A stretch of 64,000 nucleotides of DNA from Clostridiales bacterium 38-18 (GCA_001897605.1 MKTL01000005.1:124001-188000), one strand, 5' to 3'. Counted from the first letter of the stretch, positions 34,121-44,359 are shown. Notes: a model not told the origin generated them from the sequence alone. Translations and numbers: made by a program.

Positions 34121-34438
34121 ATGTTACAAAACACATATAGTTCAGTTTTAAAAGTTAACAGTTGGAAAACAACGGATGATATTTTAAATGCGATCGCCGG
34201 TATTGGCTCATTGATTTTGAGCTTCGCATTGCTTTGTGCATCAATCTATTTAATAGTAAATGCAGTTGGTTTTTTTAGAAAATCCGGGGACACTTCAAGT
34301 AATGAAATGGAAAGAGCAAAAGCTAGAAGTTCTGGGTTTGTAAACCTCGGCTTAGCCATTGGTATATTTTTGATTACTGCTGTTGTATTTATCGTTGGTT
34401 CATCTGTACTTGGAATCGCAGGGTTTAGAAAATTATGA
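34121..34438 (+). CDS. small two-TM protein, VirB2/TrbC-like position
   Basis: Two hydrophobic helices, in T4SS gene block. Confidence 0.45.
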   Translation: MLQNTYSSVLKVNSWKTTDDILNAIAGIGSLILSFALLCASIYLIVNAVGFFRKSGDTSSNEMERAKARSSGFVNLGLAIGIFLITAVVFIVGSSVLGIAGFRKL

Positions 34439-35322
34439 TAATGCTTGTTGTAGGTGGTTTTATAGGTTTACTGTTTTTGACTATAGGATCAATTTTAAGT
34501 ATTGTTATTGAGCTCATTAACGGTTTACTAATAACGCCACCTTATATTTTAAACGACTTACCGTATATTGGTTATTTTATTACTTTTGTAAGAGCAGTTG
34601 CATTAATTTATTTGGTTGTTAATGCAATTAGAAAACTCGTTGAAATTGGCGAATATAGGAATGAGAAAATTGAGACATTCTTTATTAAGCTTATGTTTGG
34701 GATATTAGGTATTGCTGCAACTCCATTTTTAATTAAGTTTATATTTCTGCCTTTTAATTATTATGTGATGAATGCAATTCTTTTTATAACGAAACAAACC
34801 ACAAATACAAATCTTATCGATACCAGTATCTTTGGACTTTCAGATTTCTTAAATGAAAGAAATTCATTTGACATTGTTAAAGACATTGGAGATACCTTAT
34901 CACTTTTAATTAAGCAATTAGTTTTAATGTGCGTTACACTTTTTTTCTTTATTAAAATTACTTTCATTGGTGGGAAAAGAGCAGGTTTCATTATCATAAT
35001 GTATCTTGTTGGACCACTTTCTGCTTCATCTTTAGTAATCGATTCTAAGGCTATTGGAAGTTGGCTAACTGAATGCTTCATATGGGCGATTAGTGGTATG
35101 TTCATGTTGATATTTATATTCCTCGGAATTGAGTTTCTTACATTAGGCATGGATTTCAAATCGGGGCGAACACTAGCTTATCAACTAGTTTTAGGTATTG
35201 CTTTACTAGATATTTCAACTCGTCCAGATGATCTCATCAGACCTTTTGTGTATGCTAAAATTGGCATGACTAATTCAAGAGATATGAACACGGATGCTAA
35301 TGTACTTAACACATTATTTTAG
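34435..35322 (+). CDS. TrbL/VirB6-like conjugation membrane protein
   Basis: Multi-TM, overlapping T4SS neighbours. Confidence 0.6.
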   Translation: MIMLVVGGFIGLLFLTIGSILSIVIELINGLLITPPYILNDLPYIGYFITFVRAVALIYLVVNAIRKLVEIGEYRNEKIETFFIKLMFGILGIAATPFLIKFIFLPFNYYVMNAILFITKQTTNTNLIDTSIFGLSDFLNERNSFDIVKDIGDTLSLLIKQLVLMCVTLFFFIKITFIGGKRAGFIIIMYLVGPLSASSLVIDSKAIGSWLTECFIWAISGMFMLIFIFLGIEFLTLGMDFKSGRTLAYQLVLGIALLDISTRPDDLIRPFVYAKIGMTNSRDMNTDANVLNTLF

Positions 35323-35347
35323 AATTTTAAACAGGATGGATTAATAA

Positions 35348-35707
35348 ATGAGTGAGGAAAAAAGAAGAATTACACGAAATCTTGATACAAGAACTAAGCT
35401 GTTTGGATTGACTCTTCCGAGACTATTTTTTTTAGTTTCGGTAGATACAATCTACATAATTTATTTTCTACTTAAATTGATATTTGTAGGAGTTGACTTT
35501 TTTTCAGTTGCAGGTGGATTTCTTAAGTTGATTTTTATTCATCTTGTAATATGGGGATTGCTCCAAGAAGTGTCGTATGGTGTTATTACGATTGCAAGTA
35601 TTATTAATTGGTTAAAAGCTCTAACAAGAAAATCGCAAACTTTCTACTGGGAAGGAACAAAGAATGATGAAAATAAAACCATTGTCAAAATCGACCAAAC
35701 AAATTAG
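35348..35707 (+). CDS. PrgI/VirB3-like conjugation protein
   Basis: Short N-terminal basic region plus two TMs, immediately upstream of VirB4. Confidence 0.55.
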   Translation: MSEEKRRITRNLDTRTKLFGLTLPRLFFLVSVDTIYIIYFLLKLIFVGVDFFSVAGGFLKLIFIHLVIWGLLQEVSYGVITIASIINWLKALTRKSQTFYWEGTKNDENKTIVKIDQTN

Positions 35708-38105
35708 TGTACCAATCGAGGAAATCACGGATTTAATAAAGACAAGCGAGGGATATTCTCTCTTGAGCAGGGTCTTTCCTCTGAATGTACCAATGATGGC
35801 AGATAACTCTAAGAACAATATGTACAAAGCAATTCATTCAGCACTAATGACAATTGATTCCAACTTGTTGTCTGTTTACATTGTCAACAAAGTTGTAGAT
35901 CTTCAAGAACCCGTTTTGCATCAACACGATCTGTTAAAGAAAACTAAAATTGACTTTGAAAAACCAATTATTGAGAACAATATAATTAATTTAAAAGATT
36001 TTCAAGAAAAAAAGAATACAAAACAAGGCGCACAAAACAATTTACACTTTTATGTTCTATTCACCACCAAAGATAAAGATTATAACAGGGCTTTAAGCGA
36101 ACTCAAGCGTCAGTCTGACGCTTTCAATAGGGAGCTTTCAGCTTCGGGTCTCTTATCAATGCAAATGAAAGCGTTTGACACGAAAAGGCTACTTTTTGAT
36201 ATCACTTCAAAAGAGAGTAGCCAAGATACACAAATTGATGAATCATGGCGTGTCTCTGATGTTTTACCGAGGCCTTATAGAACTCTAGATAAAGACAATA
36301 AGCATTTATTCATAGGTGATGCTTATTATAGACACTTTTATGTATCGAAGTTTCCATTGTTCGTTGATAACTATTCATGGTTTGACCGATTTTTACAGTA
36401 CAAATCTGACTTTGTAATTGCTATGCATTTTGAATATCAATTATTTGATGAAAGCTATTCAAAGGCTCTTACTAGAACTAGGGTCAATCATACTTTAACA
36501 AGTCAAACGGAAAAAAATGACGCTGATAAAAACAGACAAAAGAATATTGAAAGGTCCTTAATCGAAACAAGTAATAAGCTCTCAGATGAAGCTGAAAAGT
36601 TATTTAAAGTAACCACTTTGATTCAGCTTCAAGACGAGAGCATGGAAGTATTAAATGACAAAGTATCTAATCTTAGAAAATCGACGGTTGGATTTAATTT
36701 TTCAGAAATTAGACACGAGAAGGACAGAGAGTTTATCCCATTTTTCGCAACTTTGCCAATAGGCTATCGAGATAATTTGATTAACAATCTTAGATGGACT
36801 TTGAAATCTTCTGATTTTGCATCAATGTTAATTTTTAATAGTAGTGATTATATTGAATCTGATGGAATCGCAATTGGAACGACTTTAATACCTAAAGAAA
36901 AGACTTTTGAACTAAAAGGCCCAATTATAACTAATAAGGCGAATAGAAGAATACACAATAACGGGCATACCGCAATTGTAGCAACAACAGGAGCAGGTAA
37001 AACAACGTTTTTAAAATCTTTTGTAGATGGTTATGTACCCTATTATGATTACAATACTTTAATTGACTTCAAAGGGGATCTGTTTTTTCCATATGGAAAA
37101 AGATATAAATTTTCACAGATGAAATATTGTGTAAATCCACTTCATATTTTTAACGTAGATAAATTAAGTGATGAAGAGCTGGTTTTAAAAATTAATGATA
37201 CTATTGATAACTTTGTTGAATATGCGTACTGGTTTAGCGAAGATATGTCTCAGAGAAAAGGAAATATACTCAAGAAAGATTTAAGAGAGATTTTTGAAAA
37301 AACTAGAAAGTCTAGGGAGCTACCAATTATCTCTGATTTAATTAATCTTTTAAATGAAAAGGTTAAAAACACTGACCTTACAACAGAGGAACGAACAGTT
37401 AGAAAAAATTTCATAATTGATTTTGAAGAACTGTATCTTGGAACAATGGCGCCTCTCATTAACGGTCAAACAAATGTTGAATTTTCTAAGTTTCAAGTAT
37501 TTGATGTTTCGGGACTAAATAAAGTAGTTGTACCACCGATCATGGACTTAGTACTCAAGATGACAAATAATTTTATCAGAAGTTTTGGCGTTTACAAACC
37601 ACCAAAACATCACGTCGTTATTGATGAAGCACATAACTTATCAAGCAAGAGTAACCCATTTGCAATTCTTTTCTTGATAGAGAAATATCTTAAAGAGATA
37701 AGAGGCTTTGGCTGTGATGTGACAACTGCAACTCAAAATATTGTTGACTATGGTAAAGTTGAAGGCGGTGAGCTTGTAATAGGCTTGAGTCATTTTAAAA
37801 TCTTCTTTACTGTTTCATCAAATGATATTACTGAGATTAAAAAACTTAATTTAAATCTCACGGAAAGTGAATATGAGTTGATTAAAGAAGATGAATCCTC
37901 AAACCCTCAAATGCTTTCGAATATGGACGTAAGCAGAAAATCAAGAGGAATCATGTTCATAGGTAGTCGAAAAATAGGCATACAAAAGTTCTTAAAAAAA
38001 GCTGAAATTGAATGGGCACTCCCAGAAGATTTTGAAAAGTATTATAACGAAAGGTCACGATATTTGAGCCTTTATGAACAACAAGGCTTGGTGATTAATG
38101 AATGA
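35664..38105 (+). CDS. VirB4-like conjugation ATPase
   Basis: Walker A VATTGAGKTTFLK; HHVVIDEAHNL; TATQNIVDY. Confidence 0.85.
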   Translation: MMKIKPLSKSTKQISVPIEEITDLIKTSEGYSLLSRVFPLNVPMMADNSKNNMYKAIHSALMTIDSNLLSVYIVNKVVDLQEPVLHQHDLLKKTKIDFEKPIIENNIINLKDFQEKKNTKQGAQNNLHFYVLFTTKDKDYNRALSELKRQSDAFNRELSASGLLSMQMKAFDTKRLLFDITSKESSQDTQIDESWRVSDVLPRPYRTLDKDNKHLFIGDAYYRHFYVSKFPLFVDNYSWFDRFLQYKSDFVIAMHFEYQLFDESYSKALTRTRVNHTLTSQTEKNDADKNRQKNIERSLIETSNKLSDEAEKLFKVTTLIQLQDESMEVLNDKVSNLRKSTVGFNFSEIRHEKDREFIPFFATLPIGYRDNLINNLRWTLKSSDFASMLIFNSSDYIESDGIAIGTTLIPKEKTFELKGPIITNKANRRIHNNGHTAIVATTGAGKTTFLKSFVDGYVPYYDYNTLIDFKGDLFFPYGKRYKFSQMKYCVNPLHIFNVDKLSDEELVLKINDTIDNFVEYAYWFSEDMSQRKGNILKKDLREIFEKTRKSRELPIISDLINLLNEKVKNTDLTTEERTVRKNFIIDFEELYLGTMAPLINGQTNVEFSKFQVFDVSGLNKVVVPPIMDLVLKMTNNFIRSFGVYKPPKHHVVIDEAHNLSSKSNPFAILFLIEKYLKEIRGFGCDVTTATQNIVDYGKVEGGELVIGLSHFKIFFTVSSNDITEIKKLNLNLTESEYELIKEDESSNPQMLSNMDVSRKSRGIMFIGSRKIGIQKFLKKAEIEWALPEDFEKYYNERSRYLSLYEQQGLVINE

Positions 38106-39223
38106 ATTTTGCGAGTTTAATTAGTACTGCGGCGAAAGCTTATGCAACGAAAAAAGCTACTTCAAAGTTCAACGGTGGAAAGAAAAAAGGGAAAAACAAT
38201 ATAATCATTAGTATTGTGATGGGCTTTGTTCTACTGTTGGCATTTATCCCTACAATGCTTATGAGCATCTTAACCCCTTTTGTAAACTCAGATACTGAAA
38301 CAAAAGAACTTTTGCAAGACTATTACTATGCTTCAACAGAGATTGGTATTGATTATGTTCATCTTGTGGCTTATGACATGGTTAGATATGAGCTTGACTT
38401 AAGCCAAGCGAAACCTTATGAGTCAGCACTTGATTTTTTGATTATTCAAGTTGATGTGTTCGAGGACCAACCCACAGGAGAAGTAGACGAGTTTGGAACA
38501 GAAACATATGAGCGAGTAAAAGTAAGTACTTATACTCGAAGAGGAAGCAGGGCGACTGAATTTCTTTCATCAATTACTGGTAAAGCATATTCAGATATTC
38601 GTGAGGTTGTGAATGATTTACAGAATCTTGATGATTACTATTACGAAGTAAAAGAAATCGCCTCAAGTCATATAGACGATATGATAGCACAATTTGATTC
38701 AGACCAAATCGAAATGCTAGACGCTATAATTGAGGCTAATATGGTTTCTGAAATGTATGCTCCGACAGAGATTCCAAATTTTTCTCTTTCTATGATTCCT
38801 ACTAACTACTTTAGATTACCAAATGAAAGATTAACAATTGTTTCTTCACCTTTTGGTTATCGCATTCATCCAGTTTATCATGTAAGAAAGCTACACACTG
38901 GTACTGATTTAGTTGCTCAATCTTATACTTTTGGTACTGATGTTCACCCTATTGCTTCTGGCTACGTTGTCAGAGTACAAAGGCTATTAACAGGCTACGG
39001 TAATAATGTCATGATAAGACACACAGACCCTAACGGAAATACGTGGTATTCTGTCTATGCTCATCTTAATGATATAACTGTAAATCTAGCTGATTACGTG
39101 AGCTATGATGATGTTATCGGTCATTTAGGTAACTCTGGAACAAGTACAGGAGCACATTTGCACTTAGAAATAAAATTTGAACAGTATTTAATAGACCCTG
39201 ATATCATTTTCAGGTTCGAATAA
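38102..39223 (+). CDS. membrane-anchored M23 peptidoglycan peptidase (T4SS cell-wall hydrolase)
   Basis: VSSPFGYRIHPVYHVRKLHTGTD...GNSGTSTGAHLHLEIKF. Confidence 0.88.
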   Translation: MNFASLISTAAKAYATKKATSKFNGGKKKGKNNIIISIVMGFVLLLAFIPTMLMSILTPFVNSDTETKELLQDYYYASTEIGIDYVHLVAYDMVRYELDLSQAKPYESALDFLIIQVDVFEDQPTGEVDEFGTETYERVKVSTYTRRGSRATEFLSSITGKAYSDIREVVNDLQNLDDYYYEVKEIASSHIDDMIAQFDSDQIEMLDAIIEANMVSEMYAPTEIPNFSLSMIPTNYFRLPNERLTIVSSPFGYRIHPVYHVRKLHTGTDLVAQSYTFGTDVHPIASGYVVRVQRLLTGYGNNVMIRHTDPNGNTWYSVYAHLNDITVNLADYVSYDDVIGHLGNSGTSTGAHLHLEIKFEQYLIDPDIIFRFE

Positions 39224-39243
39224 AATTAAAGGAGATTTAAAAA

Positions 39244-39486
39244 ATGGCTATTATTCTTAACTTAAGCAAAAAGGTATCAAAAAAGGTTAATTTAGAAGAA
39301 TCAACTTACAATAAATTAGAGACGTATTTTCGTTTCATGCTCTCAAAATCAAGTTTAGATGATGTAAGTTCTGAAACGTTTGAGAAACATTTTGATGATT
39401 TAATCGATCAGTTAGTTTTAGCAAGTATTGATAAAGACCGTGAGTTTTCAAAGTACTTAAAGAGTTTAGATACGAAACAAGAATAG
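39244..39486 (+). CDS. hypothetical protein
   Basis: ORF with RBS (aaaggagattt). Confidence 0.6.
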   Translation: MAIILNLSKKVSKKVNLEESTYNKLETYFRFMLSKSSLDDVSSETFEKHFDDLIDQLVLASIDKDREFSKYLKSLDTKQE

Positions 39487-39641
39487 TTTGTATTACATTT
39501 TGTTGAGCTGCATCATCTGATCCTGATTCCTGAAGAGTGAATTTTGTATTACAAAGATGATGTAGCTTTAATACTATCTGTATTACATTATTTCATCCAG
39601 GCTGCTAACCGGCGCGCGATTTTTGTAATACACGATTAGAA
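39487..39641. repeat. TGTAWTACA-bounded repeat units between two CDSs
   Basis: Several 9-mers in 150 bp; the reverse complement of the first unit matches the unit at 50.73 kb (CTTCAGGAATCAGGATCAG). Confidence 0.85.
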
Positions 39642-39651
39642 AGGTGAGATT

Positions 39652-41766
39652 ATGAAAAAACTTATAATTGTTGAAAAACCTAAAGTAGCGACTCAATTTA
39701 GTACTTTTCTTAAAATGAGTAAAGTACCTATGACAAGCCAAAATTTCTATTTCGAAAATGAGAAATTTCTTGTTGTACATAGCTTTGGACATATTTTCAG
39801 ATTAAAAGATGCTAAAGAATATGACTCAAAGTATGCTAAATGGGAATTAGAAAACTTTCCGATTATTCCTAATAAATTTGAATACGTTGCTAACGATCAA
39901 GGAAATACTTCACAAAACAAAGTAACTTTAACACAGATTGACTTAATCTTTAAACTCATTAATAGAAATGACATTGACGGTGTAATTAATGGATGCGACC
40001 CAGATAGAGAAGGTGAATCCATTGGAACAAATATATATAAAATGTCAAAGACGACAAAACCATTTTATCGAATTTTATACAACGCCATCACTCAAAAGGA
40101 TATTGTAAATGCTCTGAACAATTTAATACCATCCAAAGATAGAGAAACATACATTAATGGAGCTGACGCAAGAATGAATACCGATTGGTTAATTGGTATC
40201 AACTTCACTTCGGTTGCAACACTAACAATGTCAGATAACCAAACTACTATAAACGTAGGAAGGGTTATAATGCCAACTCTAAAATTTGTTTATGACAGAG
40301 AGCAAGAAATCAAGAACTTCGTACCAGAGACTTATTATTGTATCGTGATTGATTGCACTTTTAAAAATGGAATGAAAATCAACACAGTTTATCAAGATAC
40401 GGAAGGGAACTACAAATTTTCAGAAACAAAAGCAAATGAGATTATTAAATCAATTCAGATTAATAATCTAACGATTGAAATCGAACAAAAGTTAAGTAAT
40501 AAAAATCCAAGTAAACTATTTGATCTCTCTTCTTTTGCTAGTTATATGCTTAAAAAATACAACATTTTTACTGGTGAGGAAATTACAAAAATCTATCAAA
40601 CGTTATATGAACAAGGATATTTATCATATACACGGACAAATTCTAGATATATTTCAGAGACAGAAATTGATAAATTCAAAGAAGTGCTAAAGATTCATGC
40701 AGAAGCTCTTGGCCTTAACCAACAAGTAGAATTTCATACAAAAAAATCAGTGTTTGACAGCTCGAAAGTTGATTCACATAGTGCTAATACGCCAACTGAG
40801 AAAATCCCAGACTTATCTAGCTTGAATGAAAAAGAAGTGATTGTCTACACGGAGATCAGAAATTCATTTTTAGCACAGTTCATGAAGCCAGCCGTGTATA
40901 AAAATATTAGTTTAAAAATAAGTGATGGAGAATATGACTTCTATGGCAGTACTAAATATATAGTTGAAGTTGGGTATTTGTCTTTGTACGACCAAAAAGA
41001 AAAGGCTAACATCGATTTTGAGACTGTAGAATACGAGACCAATTTATATGTTCATCCAGTAAACAAATCTAAACCGTCACTATTAACTGAAAGTGAATTA
41101 ATCAACCTAATGAAATCTGCTGGACGTAGTTTAAGTGACGAGGACGAGTTTGATGGTGATGTATTATCTGAGTTTTCAGTAGGTACACATAGTACAATTC
41201 CTATGGCTGCTAATCATTTAATTAAGTTAGGCTATATAAAGAAAAAAGGGAAGATGCTTCAATCAACAGATACAGGTAAAAATCTAGTTGAGAAGTTCCC
41301 TGCAAGTAACTTGTTTGACCCTGTTTATACTGGTAAGATGCAACAGCTCATTAAATCTATTGAAACTGGAAGTATGAGCGTGGCTGATTACTATTTTGGA
41401 CTCCATAGATATATTGAAAGCGTTGTCGAGAAGATAAAGCACTATGAGGGTGAAAGTCTTATTGTAAAACTAGAATTAGGCGAATGTCCAAAATGTAATA
41501 GTCCGATTTATGAAGAAAAAGGTAATTTTTCATGTTCTAACAAAGAGTGTGATTTCATTGTTTATGCTAAAAATAAGTTCTTGGAAAACTATAGCAAAGA
41601 CCCATTAAGAGTTAAACCGATTAAAGATAAGGACATTAAAAAAATAATCGAAGGTAAATACAAGTGTAAACTGTATTCTAAAAATAAGGATAAGGAGTTT
41701 TTAGCTCATGTAGGTCTAGATGAAAACTTTAAGTATTTGAAAATTATTGAATTTATTAACAAATAA
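39652..41766 (+). CDS. type IA DNA topoisomerase (TopB/III-like)
   Basis: IIVEKPKVATQF, GCDPDREGESIG, YLSYTRTNSRYIS, C-terminal Cys4 zinc finger. Confidence 0.9.
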   Translation: MKKLIIVEKPKVATQFSTFLKMSKVPMTSQNFYFENEKFLVVHSFGHIFRLKDAKEYDSKYAKWELENFPIIPNKFEYVANDQGNTSQNKVTLTQIDLIFKLINRNDIDGVINGCDPDREGESIGTNIYKMSKTTKPFYRILYNAITQKDIVNALNNLIPSKDRETYINGADARMNTDWLIGINFTSVATLTMSDNQTTINVGRVIMPTLKFVYDREQEIKNFVPETYYCIVIDCTFKNGMKINTVYQDTEGNYKFSETKANEIIKSIQINNLTIEIEQKLSNKNPSKLFDLSSFASYMLKKYNIFTGEEITKIYQTLYEQGYLSYTRTNSRYISETEIDKFKEVLKIHAEALGLNQQVEFHTKKSVFDSSKVDSHSANTPTEKIPDLSSLNEKEVIVYTEIRNSFLAQFMKPAVYKNISLKISDGEYDFYGSTKYIVEVGYLSLYDQKEKANIDFETVEYETNLYVHPVNKSKPSLLTESELINLMKSAGRSLSDEDEFDGDVLSEFSVGTHSTIPMAANHLIKLGYIKKKGKMLQSTDTGKNLVEKFPASNLFDPVYTGKMQQLIKSIETGSMSVADYYFGLHRYIESVVEKIKHYEGESLIVKLELGECPKCNSPIYEEKGNFSCSNKECDFIVYAKNKFLENYSKDPLRVKPIKDKDIKKIIEGKYKCKLYSKNKDKEFLAHVGLDENFKYLKIIEFINK

Positions 41767-41835
41767 CAACTTGCTGTTATTACAATTCTGTGGTAAAATT
41801 ATATTATAAAATAAGTTCCCACAGGAGAATAAACT

Positions 41836-42159
41836 ATGTGTAAAGAAGTATCTACCCCTAAAAGTGTGCGTTTCAGTGAAGATAAAATCAATTATATTTT
41901 GCGGAATATTCCAGAAAATAGACGTTCTGAAAATGGCGTTTTTTCACCTGAGCTGATGAAGATAATTGATGAACATGAAGAAATTACCGTTAAGAAGCCA
42001 GAGAAAATCAGAATGCTCGACAAAGAGATTGCAGAAAAGGAAGAACGTTTAAAGAAAGTAACGGATCTTCTCAGAAAATCAAACGAAATTAAAAATGCAG
42101 TAGATAATCAAGTTAAGTCAATTGAAAGTTTCTGCATTCGAATTCACCAAGCTTTGTAA
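41836..42159 (+). CDS. hypothetical coiled-coil protein
   Basis: ORF with upstream aggag RBS. Confidence 0.5.
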   Translation: MCKEVSTPKSVRFSEDKINYILRNIPENRRSENGVFSPELMKIIDEHEEITVKKPEKIRMLDKEIAEKEERLKKVTDLLRKSNEIKNAVDNQVKSIESFCIRIHQAL

Positions 42160-42243
42160 TACAACTTTATGAAACATTCTGTATATTTGCGGAATGTTTC
42201 GTTTTATTGTAAAATGATTGTATTACAAACGCTTGAGGGGAAA

Positions 42244-42960
42244 ATGGATAAAATATATCTTATATCATACGAAAAAAATGACTGGAATGTAAAAGAAAAC
42301 TATTATTTCATAGACAAAGAGAATCCATTGGAAAACGGCTATATGGTGTATCCGCAAGTTGATGGCTATCCATCTTATAAAAAGGGGTTTGAACGTTCTT
42401 TTTTTCTCATTCACGATACGTTCAATGAAGCTGAAAAATCTTGCTCAAAGCTAAGAAAAAAATACAATCAAAAAATTGTCTATAAAGACTTTAAAAATAC
42501 TGTAATTGTGAAGCATCATTTTGACGATATTTGCAATCGATTAAATGTTAATAAGAAAATACTCGCGGAAACCACAGGAATTTCAATCGCTACGCTATAC
42601 CGTGAGATTTATGATTTTACAGTCATATGCAAGTTGTTAGTTACTATTTACAATCTGACTGGTGAGAATATTTCACTTAGTGAAACAATTGATATTAAGC
42701 ATAAAAATAGCATTATTGAGATTGACAATACAGTTGATCCGATTATTAGTGAAGAGTTCACTTTTACACTAAATCAGTTTTGTAAGAATAATGATATACC
42801 TTTACAAGCCTTGGCTAAAATCTCTGATATGAAATATTCGACATTAACTATGATGTGTAGTAACGCAAGAGATTTAAGGACTTTCGCATACTTTTATAAA
42901 CTTTTAAATCATACTTTAGATATTGAAATTAAACTTGCTGATATGATTTCATTTAAGTAA
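42244..42960 (+). CDS. predicted double-HTH DNA-binding protein
   Basis: Two HTH-like segments (NKKILAETTGISIATLYREI; PLQALAKISDMKYSTLTMMC). Confidence 0.55.
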   Translation: MDKIYLISYEKNDWNVKENYYFIDKENPLENGYMVYPQVDGYPSYKKGFERSFFLIHDTFNEAEKSCSKLRKKYNQKIVYKDFKNTVIVKHHFDDICNRLNVNKKILAETTGISIATLYREIYDFTVICKLLVTIYNLTGENISLSETIDIKHKNSIIEIDNTVDPIISEEFTFTLNQFCKNNDIPLQALAKISDMKYSTLTMMCSNARDLRTFAYFYKLLNHTLDIEIKLADMISFK

Positions 42961-43025
42961 TTTGTATTACATTTTCTATTCTGCAGGAAGGCTGATCGGA
43001 CTGGAGCAACTCTTCCTATGTAATA
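42961..43025. repeat. TGTAWTACA-bounded repeat unit
   Basis: TGTATTACATTTTCTATTCTGCAGGAAGGCTGATCGGACTGGAGCAACTCTTCCTATGTAATACA. Confidence 0.9.
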
Positions 43026-43061
43026 CACTTTTTCACCTATAATATATTAAAGGAGTTTTTT

Positions 43062-43319
43062 ATGCTAGTGACACAAAACGTTGTTGATATTAATGAGAAT
43101 GAACATGTTACACTTAATAGAACATATGAACATAAATATATGTCAAATAATTGGTTGAAAACACATCACAAGCCAAAGCGAAGAAAACCATTTACGGCAA
43201 TTGGGAAAAATATTCAATCTTTGGTAGTAGACGAAGGTTGGTTGTCTATTCCGAATGCACGTGTCGGCTGTGGTATGTCATCAAGTAGCAAAGAGTTATT
43301 TATTAAAAATATGGGTTAA
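43062..43319 (+). CDS. hypothetical 85-aa protein, cassette-like
   Basis: ORF with aaggag RBS, flanked by near-identical about 88-bp direct repeats. Confidence 0.55.
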   Translation: MLVTQNVVDINENEHVTLNRTYEHKYMSNNWLKTHHKPKRRKPFTAIGKNIQSLVVDEGWLSIPNARVGCGMSSSSKELFIKNMG

Positions 43320-43372
43320 TTCATACTTTAGATATTGAAATTAAACTTGCTGATATGATTTCTTTTATGTAA

Positions 43373-43439
43373 TTTGTATTACATTTTCTATTCTGCAGGA
43401 AGACTGATCCGATGGCAGCTCTGCATTAATTGTAATACA
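43373..43439. repeat. TGTAWTACA-bounded repeat unit
   Basis: TGTATTACATTTTCTATTCTGCAGGAAGACTGATCCGATGGCAGCTCTGCATTAATTGTAATACA. Confidence 0.9.
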
Positions 43440-43534
43440 GCTTTTATAATTAAATAATATCAAACTCGCTGATATGGTTTCTTTTTAGATAATGTAATAG
43501 CAAATATAAATTTGCAAAATGGGGAGAATTTAAA

Positions 43535-43852
43535 ATGAGAAATAGCACCCTTAAATCATTGATTGAAACGTACCCGGGAATTATTACAAAAGCAATGTGG
43601 GAAACACCTGAGGGTAAAATTTGGATAAATAAAATGACTAAAAAACATATTGAAAATACAGTTAATATGTTGAAAGATAAATCTAGTTTCAGTTTAACTT
43701 TTCTAGAAAAAAAAGCAGAAGCTAGATTAAGACTTTATGGAGAAGATGACCAATTTTATAAAAACTACATGGAAGCAATTATGTTAATTAGAGACAAAAT
43801 AGAAGATTTTGAGAAGCATTTAGACGAGGGAGACTATGAAAAATTCTATTAG
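43535..43852 (+). CDS. hypothetical protein
   Basis: ORF with ggggag RBS. Confidence 0.5.
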   Translation: MRNSTLKSLIETYPGIITKAMWETPEGKIWINKMTKKHIENTVNMLKDKSSFSLTFLEKKAEARLRLYGEDDQFYKNYMEAIMLIRDKIEDFEKHLDEGDYEKFY

Positions 43853-43902
43853 TTTTCCTTCTAGAATGAAAAAAATTTAACTTTTGAAAACTCTAAACAG
43901 TA

Positions 43903-43942
43903 AAAGAGTCCACCTTTATCTATTTAAAGGTGGACTCTTTTT
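43903..43942. terminator. bidirectional terminator between convergent genes
   Basis: AAAAGAGTCCACCTTTA-tctatt-TAAAGGTGGACTCTTTT. Confidence 0.9.
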
Positions 43943-43963
43943 TGTTAAGGATTCGCTTATCGA

Positions 43964-44359
43964 TTAAGATTGTGAAATCCAGTTTCCAGCTGAATCGCGA
44001 TAAGCTGCAACTACTGGAAGGCCATCACTAAAGTATGATTGTCCTGAATTTAGTGTAACAGGATCAGGAACATTCAATTTGACTTCAGTAAAATTACCTG
44101 CTGTCATGTTTGAATTCAGATTAGTAAAAAACGTTGCATGTGAGCTGACTTGAGCTGATCTGTTTGTGTTAATGTAACTTTCAGCTACGCTCATAGCTAA
44201 TGAACCAGGTGCGCCAATATACCAACCAATTCCTAAGTAAAATGCCCAGCTAGATGCTCCCGATTTAGTAGCGCCTTGGAATGTTGCGGCTGAAACTGGA
44301 GCTACTAACACATTTTTGATTGATGCTACTTTTGCTTTTGAAATAATAATTTGTTGCAT
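43964..44359 (-). CDS. hypothetical Ala/Ser-rich protein divergent from sigma/holin operon
   Basis: ORF with cctcc (RBS complement) upstream and strong terminator downstream. Confidence 0.6.
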   Translation of the reverse strand: MQQIIISKAKVASIKNVLVAPVSAATFQGATKSGASSWAFYLGIGWYIGAPGSLAMSVAESYINTNRSAQVSSHATFFTNLNSNMTAGNFTEVKLNVPDPVTLNSGQSYFSDGLPVVAAYRDSAGNWISQS

